NCBI GenBank assembly: GCA_043772945.1
Contig: JAYVFR010000019.1
Span: 1-30,372 of the forward strand
Length of the DNA stretch: 30,372 nucleotides
DNA from: JAYVFR01 sp043772945
GTDB taxonomy: Bacteria > Patescibacteriota > JACMRA01
Reading direction: 5' to 3'
Positions 13,795 to 21,482 of this stretch are shown here, piece after piece; position 1 is the stretch's first letter; the number at the start of each line of letters is the position of its first letter. The translations under genes were made by a program, and so were the position numbers. The notes beneath the pieces were generated by a model, which saw only the letters and a program-made list of their open reading frames with translations, was not told the origin of the DNA and ran no database searches.

Positions 13795-14796
13795 ATGACT
13801 AAAAAAATAGTTAAAACAGTTAAACAAAAGTTCAAACAAACAATTTTTCAAATATTTTTAAGCGTGCTATCAATCAGTCTTTTGCTGGTAGGAAGCCCTA
13901 TAAACTTACAAAGTCAAGTAGCAGGGAACGAATTTTTTTATGGATATGACACTAATGTGCCTGATTATGATGTTTATCGTGGACTTGATGTTATTTCAGG
14001 GCCGTGGGTACTTGATAGTTGGAAGGAATACAATACTCGGTTTCTAGAAACAGTAACAAAAAATAATCAAACTCCTTATTTATACCTCTACACAATTGCT
14101 AGCATGGCTAAGCGAGACAGGAACCTAACAGATTGTAACGTGCTAAACACTAAAAAACCTGAAAACTCTCGTAGTTATGATTTATGTAGCGATGGGGCAA
14201 ACTTTTTATCAACTAGGTATTGGCAGTCTGGAAGCAATGGAATTATAGAGAATTATAGAAATATTTTTCAGTCTATTCGCGCAAGTCGCGGTGATAAGCC
14301 AATTTATTTACACTTTGAGCCTGATTATTATCAGTATTTTACGGATGGTTTATCTCAAGGAACTACTCAAACCACGAAGCTTAATAGTGATCAGATGAGG
14401 GACTTTATGACCCCAATTATTAATTTAGCAAAGTATTATTTACCTCAATCTAAAATTGTAATTGATATCAGTCCTTGGGTTAGTGATTTAAATATTTTTA
14501 AAACTCAATTAGGTGATTTGGCTGATTATTACGGGCTCGTGGGGAAGGAATTTAAAGGAACGGATTATGTGATTGATGCAGGGAGAAATTACAAAGCACT
14601 TTCTATAGCTTTAGGCAAAAAACTGATAGTTAACACAAGTCATTATGGTGGAGGGAACTTACCAATTGATTTGAATACTTGGAATTGCGAGAATTCTAAA
14701 AAAAGAACAATTGATGGAGTAGCAGGAATTATAATGCAACCTAAGAATACTAATGAAGGTTACCAGTACCGAGAACTTGCAACCACTTGTAACTAA
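13795..14796 (+). CDS. Secreted TIM-barrel-like protein, possible glycoside hydrolase
   Basis: The 333 residues begin with a signal peptide or anchor: basic MTKKIVKTVKQKFKQ, a hydrophobic core at about 17-34 (IFLSVLSISLLLVG) and a possible cleavage near residue 43. The mature part has features of a beta/alpha barrel: YLYLYTIA (strand) at about 95-102, PIYLHFEPDYYQYF with Glu175 at a strand end, KIVIDISPWV with Asp224, and KLIVNTSHYGG later. A Glu and Asp at strand ends recall glycoside hydrolases of the cellulase-like clan, but I cannot assign a family. Four Cys in the mature chain (in TDCNV, DLCSD, WNCEN, TTCN) could form disulfides, in keeping with export. Monocistronic, followed by the first duplicated leader. 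Confidence 0.75.
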   Translation: MTKKIVKTVKQKFKQTIFQIFLSVLSISLLLVGSPINLQSQVAGNEFFYGYDTNVPDYDVYRGLDVISGPWVLDSWKEYNTRFLETVTKNNQTPYLYLYTIASMAKRDRNLTDCNVLNTKKPENSRSYDLCSDGANFLSTRYWQSGSNGIIENYRNIFQSIRASRGDKPIYLHFEPDYYQYFTDGLSQGTTQTTKLNSDQMRDFMTPIINLAKYYLPQSKIVIDISPWVSDLNIFKTQLGDLADYYGLVGKEFKGTDYVIDAGRNYKALSIALGKKLIVNTSHYGGGNLPIDLNTWNCENSKKRTIDGVAGIIMQPKNTNEGYQYRELATTCN

Positions 14797-14808
14797 ATTC
14801 AACTAAAC

Positions 14809-14912
14809 TTATTAGACAAAAGTGTTTTACTATGCTAGAAAGTTAAAAGAGATTTGGTTAATTCTGATCAAATTGTTTTAAATTTTTTTAGTTTCCCACG
14901 GAGGAAATTCTC
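14809..14912 (+). repeat. Duplicated promoter/leader, copy 1
   Basis: Nearly identical to 15578-15672 except for about ten extra bases in an AT-rich stretch before TTTCCCACGGAGGAAATTCT. It includes a promoter and the SD of the next gene, and stops being similar at the start codon. Confidence 0.9.
14812..14841 (+). promoter_or_regulatory. Extended -10 promoter, cassette 1
   Basis: TTAGAC (14812-14817), 18 bases, TAGAAA (14836-14841) preceded by TGC. The same element is repeated at 15581-15610. Confidence 0.5.
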
Positions 14913-15449
14913 ATGGCAGTCCATCCTCAAATATGTTATAAGAGTCTAACTTTAGCCAAATCCTTAGTTCCCACAGAAGACGGACATTGGTTTTATTATG
15001 AAGGGAGTAAGCTTCCTTCATTGTCTTTTGACAATCATGGTAGTAGTGATAGGGATGCAGAGGAGGTTATGCGAAATATTGGAAAAGATTCTTATTATGA
15101 ATGGGCGTATAGTGATGAAGAATTTATTCGGGGATTTTTCGCAGAACTAATTGCCTCTTTATGCCTTCGTGGGGTGGTTGATAGATGGATTTATCCTGCG
15201 ATTAGTATGTTCCAGCAAAGACCTGAACGGTTCCTTGTCGGGACTACTGATGCTACTTTTGACAATAAGTCTTTTTCTAACTTGGGCACTGACCGCCAAA
15301 TCTGCGTAAATGCAGAAACAAGGCAAGTATTTTTTCAGGGGGTGTCTCGAAGCTTACCCCAATTTGAAGCATTGGCTCAGTGGGTCAGAGAGTATGACCA
15401 TAAAAACCATCCGTTTGGTCCTTGGGAGCTAATTACCGAGCGAATCTAA
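14913..15449 (+). CDS. Unknown protein of cassette 1
   Basis: ATG preceded by GGAGG with good spacing; similarity to the second leader ends at this codon. The 178-residue product starts MAVHPQICYKSLTLAKSL, is rich in Trp/Tyr/Phe (GHWFYYEGS, YYEWAYSDEEF, FGPWELITERI) and has a central helical, hydrophobic stretch (FIRGFFAELIASLCLRGVV) that is amphipathic rather than a clear membrane helix. No signal peptide and no family I recognise. It is flanked by its own promoter and terminator as one of two tandem single-gene units. The product of the second unit is similar in length (163) but not in sequence. Confidence 0.82.
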   Translation: MAVHPQICYKSLTLAKSLVPTEDGHWFYYEGSKLPSLSFDNHGSSDRDAEEVMRNIGKDSYYEWAYSDEEFIRGFFAELIASLCLRGVVDRWIYPAISMFQQRPERFLVGTTDATFDNKSFSNLGTDRQICVNAETRQVFFQGVSRSLPQFEALAQWVREYDHKNHPFGPWELITERI

Positions 15450-15481
15450 TTTAGGTTAGATGAGTTTTGTTATTTCTTTAC

Positions 15482-15539
15482 AAGCTAGTTTAACGATCTC
15501 ACTTTTTTATATTTGAGGATTGTTAGCTAGCTTTTTTTT
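15482..15539 (+). terminator. Terminator of cassette 1
   Basis: AAGCTAG-tt-TAAC (15482-15494) pairs with GTTA-g-CTAGCTT (15522-15533), followed by eight T. The distal arm lies inside the 40-base repeat shared with cassette 2. Confidence 0.8.
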
Positions 15540-15549
15540 GTGTTTAATT
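15510..15549 (+). repeat. 40-base tail repeat, copy 1
   Basis: Identical over 40 bases to 16212-16251 (TATTTGAGGATTGTTAGCTA..., T8, GTGTTTAATT). It ends each of the two tandem cassettes. Confidence 0.92.
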
Positions 15550-15577
15550 AATTTTAGAAAAAGTAAGTATACTGAAG

Positions 15578-15672
15578 TTATTAGACAAAAGTGTTTTACC
15601 ATGCTAGAAAATTAAAAGAGATTTGGTTAATTCTAATCAATTTTCTTTAGTTTCCCACGGAGGAAATTCTCA
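15578..15672 (+). repeat. Duplicated promoter/leader, copy 2
   Basis: Second copy of 14809-14912. Two extra bases lie between TTCTC and the ATG, giving a longer SD spacing than in copy 1. Confidence 0.9.
15581..15610 (+). promoter_or_regulatory. Extended -10 promoter, cassette 2
   Basis: TTAGAC (15581-15586), 18 bases, TAGAAA (15605-15610) preceded by TGC; same as in cassette 1. Confidence 0.5.
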
Positions 15673-15673
15673 A

Positions 15674-16165
15674 ATGGCATTATTTAAGTTTGGAAAAAAT
15701 AGTGATGATATGCTAATCCCAAGGAATATGATGATTAACTTGATTGTTCAAACAGATGGTCAGTTTATTGGAAGCGAAGCGTTCCTTTATTTTTGGTTAG
15801 AAAAATTTACTGAGGAAATAATAAAATACCCTGAGTTGTTAAAAAGCGAATTTACAGTTCGCCAATTCTTGGCAATCAAAATTATGTCGCTAGAAGTAGC
15901 AATTAAGCACAGTAAAAGCTTAACTACTTTAGAACCGAGATTCTCCTGCACTCATGATTCATACCCACACCTGTTGAACTTTTTGAAAAATTTAACTAGG
16001 AAATCGGATTGCGAACTTGACTCGTTAAAACCACAACTAAGTAAATTATATGGACATCGTTTCAGATTTGGAACGTCTACTGATGTAGTACTGGCGACTT
16101 GCCCAATGCTTATCGTAAGAATGGATGTCGAATTTACTGTTTACCAAAAACTCTCTTTAAATTAA
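15674..16165 (+). CDS. Unknown protein of cassette 2
   Basis: The start chosen is the ATG after GGAGGAAATTCTCAA; 17 upstream codons in frame belong to the duplicated leader. The 163-residue protein begins MALFKFGKNSDDMLIPRN, is predicted mainly helical up to residue about 120 (EAFLYFWLEKFTEEIIKY, RQFLAIKIMSLEVAIKHS) and ends in a beta-rich part (VVLATCPMLIVRMDVEF). Three Cys are present, no signal peptide and no membrane helix. I do not recognise the family, and it does not resemble the cassette 1 protein. Same leader and tail as cassette 1. Confidence 0.82.
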   Translation: MALFKFGKNSDDMLIPRNMMINLIVQTDGQFIGSEAFLYFWLEKFTEEIIKYPELLKSEFTVRQFLAIKIMSLEVAIKHSKSLTTLEPRFSCTHDSYPHLLNFLKNLTRKSDCELDSLKPQLSKLYGHRFRFGTSTDVVLATCPMLIVRMDVEFTVYQKLSLN

Positions 16166-16211
16166 ACATTTTTACTGTTTTTGTTAACCAGTTAATAATA
16201 TCATTTCTTTG

Positions 16212-16251
16212 TATTTGAGGATTGTTAGCTAGCTTTTTTTTGTGTTTAATT
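16212..16251 (+). repeat. 40-base tail repeat, copy 2
   Basis: Identical to 15510-15549 including the T8 run. The proximal hairpin arm of copy 1 is not preserved here, so termination would depend on the short self-complementary AGCTAGCT. It ends two bases before the convergent gene's stop. Confidence 0.92.
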
Positions 16252-16253
16252 TT

Positions 16254-17027
16254 TTATTCAATTTCACAAACTAGATAGCGGTGGTCTGAGTCTAGGAGAT
16301 TTTTTGGGATTTTTTTGGAAAGAATATTAAATTCTTTTGGGATTAAAATATGATCAAGTTGCAGACGGAATTTGGGATAAGTAACTTTACGTTTAAAAAT
16401 ATTGTCAAAACTATATTGATCAAAAATTTTTTGGAAAGCTCTTCTTTCGTTCACAAAATACTCACGAATACTTAAACCAAGTCCCCAGCCAGTTAATAAA
16501 TTTAAAGTCGGTCTAGCAAAGATATTAAAATCTCCACAAATGATATTATTTTTAGTTTCATCATAGTATTTCAGCGCTCTCTGAAACTCACTAATTCTCC
16601 GCTTTGAGCCTGCTGCCATTTCTAGATGCAGATTGAAAATTCTATAAAGGTCATTATTTTTAAGAATATCTATGTATTGAAATTCACGGGGATTGTTAAT
16701 TCCTTTGTGCTTAGCTAGGAAAGTGTTTGGCTTTTGAGTATGTAATAAATCAGTTTGAGTCTGGATAATTGGATATTTGCTTAGCGTAATTAAATAAGAA
16801 ACTGAAGAGGGTTTATTAAATAAAGTTGACTTAATTTGGTTGATAGGCCGCGCAAAATCTATGCAATGACAATAGTTGTAATTAGTTAAAAGTTTACAAA
16901 ATTCTAGAGTCTTCTCATTAGCTTCCTGAAGGCAGACAATATCAGGGTTTTCTATTTCTATTAACTGTTTTAAGTTTTTAATTTGATTCGGGTTGTCAAT
17001 CCAGATATTCCAATTTAAGATTTTCAT
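16254..17027 (-). CDS. Endonuclease/exonuclease/phosphatase (EEP) family protein
   Basis: The protein shows the EEP fold motifs in order: MKILNWNIW at the start (the metal-region Asn), PDIVCLQEAN with the metal-binding Glu, RIFNLHLE with the His, NIICGDFNIFARP with the catalytic Asp-x-Asn, QLDHILIP and a final SDHRYLVCEI with the Asp-His pair. The family hydrolyses phosphodiesters or phosphomonoesters (nucleases, inositol or sphingo-phosphatases); the substrate cannot be read here, but cytoplasmic location is likely since there is no signal peptide. The ATG at 17027 (258 residues) is preferred over a TTG five codons earlier. It is divergent from the ComF-type gene, with fewer than 30 bases between the starts. 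Confidence 0.9.
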   Translation of the reverse strand: MKILNWNIWIDNPNQIKNLKQLIEIENPDIVCLQEANEKTLEFCKLLTNYNYCHCIDFARPINQIKSTLFNKPSSVSYLITLSKYPIIQTQTDLLHTQKPNTFLAKHKGINNPREFQYIDILKNNDLYRIFNLHLEMAAGSKRRISEFQRALKYYDETKNNIICGDFNIFARPTLNLLTGWGLGLSIREYFVNERRAFQKIFDQYSFDNIFKRKVTYPKFRLQLDHILIPKEFNILSKKIPKNLLDSDHRYLVCEIE

Positions 17028-17056
17028 GGATAGCTTATTCAATAGCTTATTTTAAT

Positions 17057-17776
17057 ATGTCTCAACTAAATAAATTTTTTGAAGTTTTGTCTAACTTGTT
17101 TTTACCTAAGGGTGATATTTTAAACCAGGAATATGATGCTTTTTTAAGTGAGAGAGATTATTCTAAATACAAATCATTTTTGAAACAAGTTGATTTTGTG
17201 CAAGAACCTCTGATTTTGGGTTACGTTTGGATTTGCACTGATTATGATAAGTTTGGAGTTGCTAATTTGCTTCGTCGGGCTAAAATTCTCTCAGAATGGG
17301 CAATTGCAATTGAAATTTCTAATATTCTGATTTATCAATTCCAAAACCAGATTCAGGCAGAAGGTAAAGATATAAAAGGACAAATTTATCAAAGTCAAAT
17401 TATTTTAAAAGAACCTGATTATATAACTTTTGTACCTCCAGATCCACAAAGAATTAAGAAGCGAGGATATCACATACCGCAAATAGTTGCTAAAACACTC
17501 TCAAAGAAATTAAATAGACCGTTTTCACAATTAATTCAAAAAAACCAGACTACAACTAGTCAAACTGAATTAAATCGCGAGCAGAGACTTGATAGCTTAG
17601 ACCATTCTCTAGCTCCAGCAAAAGGCTTGTACCAAATCAATTTAGATCATAAACACGTTTGGTTGGTTGACGATTTCACGACAACGGGAACGACACTCTA
17701 TCAAACGGCTAAAGTCATTCAATCTGTTTATCCCGAGGCTCAGATTACTGCTATTGCGATTGCTGGAAGTGTTTAA
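17057..17776 (+). CDS. ComF-family phosphoribosyltransferase-like protein
   Basis: The 239-residue protein matches ComFC-type proteins in its C-terminal half: FVPPDPQRIKKRGYHIPQIVAKTLS, the (N/T)xxQxxLNREQRL segment, and the PRPP-binding loop VWLVDDFTTTGTTL at about 210-223, then an AxAIAGS end. ComF proteins act in DNA uptake in competent bacteria; the transferase reaction, if any, is not known. The usual N-terminal zinc finger with paired CxxC motifs is missing: the first 50 residues contain no Cys. The N-terminal part instead ends in VWICTDYDKFGVANLLRRAK, which fits the family region after the finger. No SD; the start lies 30 bases from the divergent EEP gene. Confidence 0.88.
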   Translation: MSQLNKFFEVLSNLFLPKGDILNQEYDAFLSERDYSKYKSFLKQVDFVQEPLILGYVWICTDYDKFGVANLLRRAKILSEWAIAIEISNILIYQFQNQIQAEGKDIKGQIYQSQIILKEPDYITFVPPDPQRIKKRGYHIPQIVAKTLSKKLNRPFSQLIQKNQTTTSQTELNREQRLDSLDHSLAPAKGLYQINLDHKHVWLVDDFTTTGTTLYQTAKVIQSVYPEAQITAIAIAGSV

Positions 17777-17860
17777 AGTTTTTTAATTTGCCAATAATAC
17801 TTTTATAAAATTTGCTGCCACTTGGATACGAAAAATTTACTCCTAAAACGGTAACAAATA

Positions 17861-18310
17861 ATGAGTCAATCAGCTTTCACAGCTAATCTCACCGATAAAA
17901 ATAATTTTCGTGAGTTTGTGTCTCTCAGACATTTCTTCTTTTATATCTGGCATACATCAATTACTAGCCAAAGCAAAAGTGATATTATTTCAATTGTTTT
18001 AAGAAAGAATCTTGACGTTACACTGTTAGCTCAACAGCTTGGTTTAATTAGCTGCTTGAACACAGGAAGCTATGATCAAGGGTTTGGGCTTTACCACGGA
18101 ACTTATCTTTTGGATTGGTTAGTTCAAAACAACAATAGTGGTCAGACTTTCATTAAATCGCAAGTTCTAATGGCTTTAAAAACAGTTAAGGCTTTAGACG
18201 ATCAAAAAAGTCTAAATTTGCTTAATCAGTTGCTACGGGAAAAAATTTTTTCTGAGCAAAAATGGAAGGGAACAACTAGTTTTTTTCTCTCTGTTAATTC
18301 TATGCATTAG
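17861..18310 (+). CDS. Small unknown protein
   Basis: The 149-residue product starts MSQSAFTANLTDKNNF. It is mostly helical, with an aromatic early segment (LRHFFFYIWHTSITS) and later Leu-rich helices (LDWLVQNNNSG, LLNQLLREKIF). No signal peptide, no membrane helix, no recognised family. There is no strong SD; a TATAAA about 50 bases upstream may be the -10. It is followed by a strong terminator (18338-18373) and looks like another single-gene unit of the kind seen at 4401, 14913 and 15674. Confidence 0.75.
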   Translation: MSQSAFTANLTDKNNFREFVSLRHFFFYIWHTSITSQSKSDIISIVLRKNLDVTLLAQQLGLISCLNTGSYDQGFGLYHGTYLLDWLVQNNNSGQTFIKSQVLMALKTVKALDDQKSLNLLNQLLREKIFSEQKWKGTTSFFLSVNSMH

Positions 18311-18337
18311 CCTCTATTAACTTTTTTAGATTCCTCG

Positions 18338-18373
18338 TCCTAGCTCGTTTTTTTTGAGTTAGGGATTTTTTTT
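18338..18373 (+). terminator. Rho-independent terminator
   Basis: TCCTAGCTC (18338-18346) pairs with GAGTTAGGG (18356-18364), allowing G-T pairs, followed by GA... and eight T. The T-run is followed by GTTTAATTTTTTAT, as after the cassette 2 tail. Confidence 0.75.
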
Positions 18374-18383
18374 GTTTAATTTT

Positions 18384-19286
18384 TTATTTAATAATTCTAA
18401 TTGTATCGTAAGCTAAGTCGATGTTAGCTTTTTCAAATTCTATTAAGATTGCTTTAGAGTACTCGGCTAGAACTTCTCTCATAGTTCCTACTCGACAACC
18501 ATACCAAATTCCATATTGAACTCCGCTTAAAGCTATGCTTGGGTAAATTTTAGGATGGTAAAAACTAGCGCCTGTGTATTTTTCATCAAAATATTTAGGT
18601 GACTTTTCAATTAATTCTATAAAAACTTTGTTAATAGTTTGGTTTAAAATTTCTTCAGCTTTTTGAGTGTCACTATTAAAACTTACAGTGATGTTAAAAC
18701 TGTGCCAAAGAATAGAGTGGTTTTTGCTTAGATTTGATAAGCTATATTTAAAAATATAATTATTTGGAAAATTGATTATTCGGCCTGTTGGTCTCTCTGC
18801 ATCGAGTGAATCTCCTCCAAGTAATTCACGAATCTTAGTACGAAAAATCCCCACTTCAAATACAGTTCCATAGATTAGGCGTGTGTCCGAAGTAATTTGA
18901 ATACGTTCGTTGACTTTATACATTCGGCTAATTTCAATATAAAGCCAAGCAAAAAATCCAGCCACGAAGTCTTGCAGCGCAAATACAAGAGCTGCTGAAA
19001 GAACCGAAAGTGAACCCACGAAAATCGCCAAATTATTAATAAAAATAAAAATAGTGGTTAAGATAGAGAGAATCACAAGGCCCATTACAAGAATTAACCT
19101 ATACCAGCTGAACATATCGGTATCTTTAATCCTCATGCTAATTCTAGAGATTAATAAATTATAAGTAAGCCAGTACAATAAAATAATAATAATTAAAAAA
19201 CCTACACGACTGAGAATTGGAATAATTTGACCAAATTCTTGTGGGATTAATTTGATTAGGTTTTGTGGTAAGTTTATAAATTGCAT
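18384..19286 (-). CDS. MscS-family mechanosensitive channel
   Basis: The 300-residue protein has three hydrophobic helices (about 25-48, 62-86 and 88-115), the last being the pore-lining type: FVGSLSVLSAALVFALQDFVAGFFAWLYI, with small residues and the ALQD(x)VAG pattern of MscS TM3. A beta domain follows with NERIQI, YGTVFEVGIFRTKIRE and RIINFPNNYIF (the IPN-like motif), then the cytoplasmic alpha/beta part. It would open under membrane tension and release solutes on osmotic downshock. A Ser/Asp-rich insertion (LLGGDSLDAERP) interrupts the beta domain. The chain length is close to E. coli MscS (286). Divergent from rpsD. Confidence 0.92.
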   Translation of the reverse strand: MQFINLPQNLIKLIPQEFGQIIPILSRVGFLIIIILLYWLTYNLLISRISMRIKDTDMFSWYRLILVMGLVILSILTTIFIFINNLAIFVGSLSVLSAALVFALQDFVAGFFAWLYIEISRMYKVNERIQITSDTRLIYGTVFEVGIFRTKIRELLGGDSLDAERPTGRIINFPNNYIFKYSLSNLSKNHSILWHSFNITVSFNSDTQKAEEILNQTINKVFIELIEKSPKYFDEKYTGASFYHPKIYPSIALSGVQYGIWYGCRVGTMREVLAEYSKAILIEFEKANIDLAYDTIRIIK

Positions 19287-19384
19287 TATGGTTATTTGTT
19301 TAAGTAGAATCTAAGTGACTAGTTAAGCAGGAGCTTTATCTATTTTTAAATGTATGGTCAAATGTATTATTTAGTCTTAATAAA

Positions 19385-19414
19385 TTGACAAAGTCTTAAA
19401 AACCCTTTTATATA
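19385..19414 (+). promoter_or_regulatory. Promoter of rpsD
   Basis: TTGACA (19385-19390), 18 bases, TATATA (19409-19414), about 50 bases before the rpsD ATG. There is no SD in the leader. Confidence 0.65.
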
Positions 19415-19467
19415 GCTATATATTTCAATTATTAAATCTAATTTCTAACAAGAATATATAACATTTT

Positions 19468-20109
19468 ATGGCACGATACACAGGATCACGTACTAAACTT
19501 AGCAAACGTGTAGGTAAAAATTTATTTCTAAAAGGATCACGAAGCTTTTCAGCTAAAGACGACTACACAAAGAAACCTTATAAAGCAGGTATGCATGGTG
19601 GTCCAAACCTAAGACGCCCTGCCAAAGTTTCTGAATATGGAAAACAATTAATGGAAAAACAAAATCTTCGCTATAGCTATGGATTAATGGAAAAACAGCT
19701 TTCTAATTTATTTAAAAAAGCTTTTAAAATTAAAGGCGATACAGGTTTATTAGTTTTAGAAATGCTAGAGAGGCGTCTTGATAACGTAGTTTACAAAGCA
19801 GGACTAGCTAATTCTCTAGCTCAAGCTCGCCAGCTCGTAAATCATGGACACTTTGATGTTAATGGTCTTAAGTGCGATATTCCGTCAGCTATGGTTAAAG
19901 TAGGGGATGAAATCAAAGTTAGAACAAATAAATTAAAAAGTGCTTTCTGGACTAATTACAGTCTACAAGTTCCCTTAACAGTTCCTAACTGGATTGATGC
20001 CAGCAAAAAAATGACTATTAACATAATTACTTTGCCATTAACGACCGATTTACCAATTACAGTTAATATCGCTCCAATTGTAGAGTACTATTCTCGTAAA
20101 GTAGCTTAA
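19468..20109 (+). CDS. rpsD: 30S ribosomal protein S4
   Basis: S4 binds 16S rRNA early in small-subunit assembly. The 213-residue protein starts MARYTGSRTKLSKRVG, with a basic N-terminal domain lacking the zinc-binding Cys residues (a C-minus form), the NLRRPAKVSEYGKQLMEKQNLRYSYGL segment typical of S4, and the S4 RNA-binding domain at about 107-170 (RRLDNVVYKAGLA, ARQLVNHGHFDVNG, VKVGDEIKVR). The end (ITLPLTTDLPITVNIAPIVEYYSRKVA) matches the family. It stands alone with its own promoter and terminator rather than in the usual operon with rpsM, rpsK and rpoA. Confidence 0.97.
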   Translation: MARYTGSRTKLSKRVGKNLFLKGSRSFSAKDDYTKKPYKAGMHGGPNLRRPAKVSEYGKQLMEKQNLRYSYGLMEKQLSNLFKKAFKIKGDTGLLVLEMLERRLDNVVYKAGLANSLAQARQLVNHGHFDVNGLKCDIPSAMVKVGDEIKVRTNKLKSAFWTNYSLQVPLTVPNWIDASKKMTINIITLPLTTDLPITVNIAPIVEYYSRKVA

Positions 20110-20164
20110 ATAAGTCCAAATCAATTTAAAAATATCCATAAGAATTTTAGTTTCTTTTTTTTAC

Positions 20165-20190
20165 CTGCTTTTTTTAAAGGCAGTTTTTTT
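20165..20190 (+). terminator. Terminator of rpsD
   Basis: CTGCTTT (20165-20171) pairs with AAA-g-GCAG (20176-20183, one bulged G), followed by seven T. Confidence 0.8.
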
Positions 20191-20191
20191 G

Positions 20192-20222
20192 TTGACAAAT
20201 AATGTGGTTTAAATCTTATGAT
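20192..20222 (+). promoter_or_regulatory. Promoter of the anchored surface protein gene
   Basis: TTGACA (20192-20197), then TATGAT (20217-20222) after 19 bases; a TATAAT overlaps slightly further on. It begins right after the rpsD terminator. Confidence 0.5.
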
Positions 20223-20274
20223 ATAATATTAATTTTTTAGTATTAATTTTTTACTTCTCTTACTTTTTTAACAT

Positions 20275-21021
20275 ATGGCCCAAAGTTTTGATCCGTCTAA
20301 TAAACCAACTTCCCCAGAAGATAAAAACAACCAAAAAAACAACAAAAGTAGTTCTGTTTTAATCATCGTTTCTTTAATTATTTTAATTTGTAGTGGGATA
20401 TTATTGTTTCTAGTTTTTAAAAATCCGAATAATCCAATTACAACTTCAATTAAACAAAGCTCATCAGTAAGTTCTCAAGCCTCTACCAATACAGGGCAGT
20501 CAAATTCAGTTAGCTTATCAATTAATTCAACAAGTTTAATCAGCTCAAGCGTTTCTTTATCTGGAGTTAGTGTAGTTACTTCTGTAGTTAATCTCGGGAG
20601 CGTAAGTGGTTATTTAATTTATCCGTCTGATTTTATTCCAGGTCAAAATGTCTGTGCCAAAGAACAAAAAACTTCCCAAGAATTCTGTGTTAGTACAAAC
20701 GATGGGCAGGAAACTTATAAAATAAACAATTTACCTAAAGGAATCTACCAGGTTTACGTTAAGTCTTTAAACTCAAGCAATGATAAGAAATCACTTGAGA
20801 ATTTAGTCTACTATAATCAATATGTAGCCGATTGTATGATGAAAGATTATAATACGCCTATTTGTTTGGGTGAGGCAACCCCAGCTTCATATCACACAAA
20901 TATTTATAACCTTGAAGTTAGAGAAGGTGTAAATTTGCAAAATATTAATCCATGGGACTGGTACTCAACTAGCTCAGGCTCCAAGCAAACCCCTAATCCA
21001 GTTATACTACCAAATGGCTAA
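20275..21021 (+). CDS. Membrane-anchored extracellular protein with beta-sandwich domain
   Basis: The 248 residues start with a polar cytoplasmic tail (about 1-28, Asn/Lys-rich), one membrane helix at about 29-50 (LIIVSLIILICSGILLFLVF), a long Ser/Thr/Asn-rich linker (about 55-110) suited to crossing a cell wall, and a beta-rich domain at about 115-225. The latter (VSGYLIYPSDFIPGQNVCAKE, YKINNLPKGIYQVYVKSL) resembles the carboxypeptidase regulatory-like or SpaA-type fold, with Cys pairs that may form disulfides outside the cell. The end is Pro/Trp-rich. Its last eight bases overlap the EVE gene, suggesting translational coupling. Function unknown. Confidence 0.8.
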   Translation: MAQSFDPSNKPTSPEDKNNQKNNKSSSVLIIVSLIILICSGILLFLVFKNPNNPITTSIKQSSSVSSQASTNTGQSNSVSLSINSTSLISSSVSLSGVSVVTSVVNLGSVSGYLIYPSDFIPGQNVCAKEQKTSQEFCVSTNDGQETYKINNLPKGIYQVYVKSLNSSNDKKSLENLVYYNQYVADCMMKDYNTPICLGEATPASYHTNIYNLEVREGVNLQNINPWDWYSTSSGSKQTPNPVILPNG

Positions 21022-21457
21022 AAATAGAGCTTATTTTTTAATTAAATCTGAACCTTACAAATATTCAATTAATGATTTAGAAAAGGAAGGCGTCACTCTT
21101 TGGGATGGAGTGCGTAACTACCAAGCTATTAATAATATTAAACAATGGCAAATTGGAGATTATTTGTATTTTTATCATTCAGTTAAAGAAACTAGAATTG
21201 TTGGTCTTGCTGAAGTTTGTGGAGAGCCTTTTTTAAACACGGATGATGAAAGGTTTTCATTCGCTTGCAAAATTAAATTTGTTAAGAAGTTTAATGAGGA
21301 GATTAGTAATAGCTTAACGCTCAAAAAAATAAAAGAACACAATTTAGAGACTAATCAATTCCAAAACTTCGGATTAATTAAACAAAGTCGCCTTTCAGTA
21401 GTTCCGTGTCCAGTAGAGTTTGTCAATTGGGTTGATCGGGTAGTTGGTGATGTTTAG
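21014..21457 (+). CDS. EVE domain protein
   Basis: A complete EVE domain (147 residues): AYFLIKSEPYKYSINDLEKE, then WDGVRNYQAINNIKQWQIGDYLYFYHS with the conserved Trp and the N-Y-Q-A segment, and a C-terminal IKQSRLSVVPCPVEFVNWV. EVE domains belong to the PUA-like superfamily with YTH domains and are thought to bind modified bases in RNA or DNA; in many bacteria they are linked to modification-dependent restriction. Here it stands alone, overlapping the surface-protein gene by eight bases, so the ATG at 21014 depends on the upstream gene for transcription and perhaps for translation. No restriction gene is adjacent, except the DUF559 endonuclease-like gene 180 bases away on the other strand. 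Confidence 0.93.
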   Translation: MAKNRAYFLIKSEPYKYSINDLEKEGVTLWDGVRNYQAINNIKQWQIGDYLYFYHSVKETRIVGLAEVCGEPFLNTDDERFSFACKIKFVKKFNEEISNSLTLKKIKEHNLETNQFQNFGLIKQSRLSVVPCPVEFVNWVDRVVGDV

Positions 21458-21482
21458 TGTTACGAACTCCTTTCCTCATGGC

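Noticed and set aside
14809..16251. Integron-type cassette array
   Set aside because: The repeats are promoter/leader and terminator sequences rather than attC-like imperfect palindromes, and no integrase is in the window.
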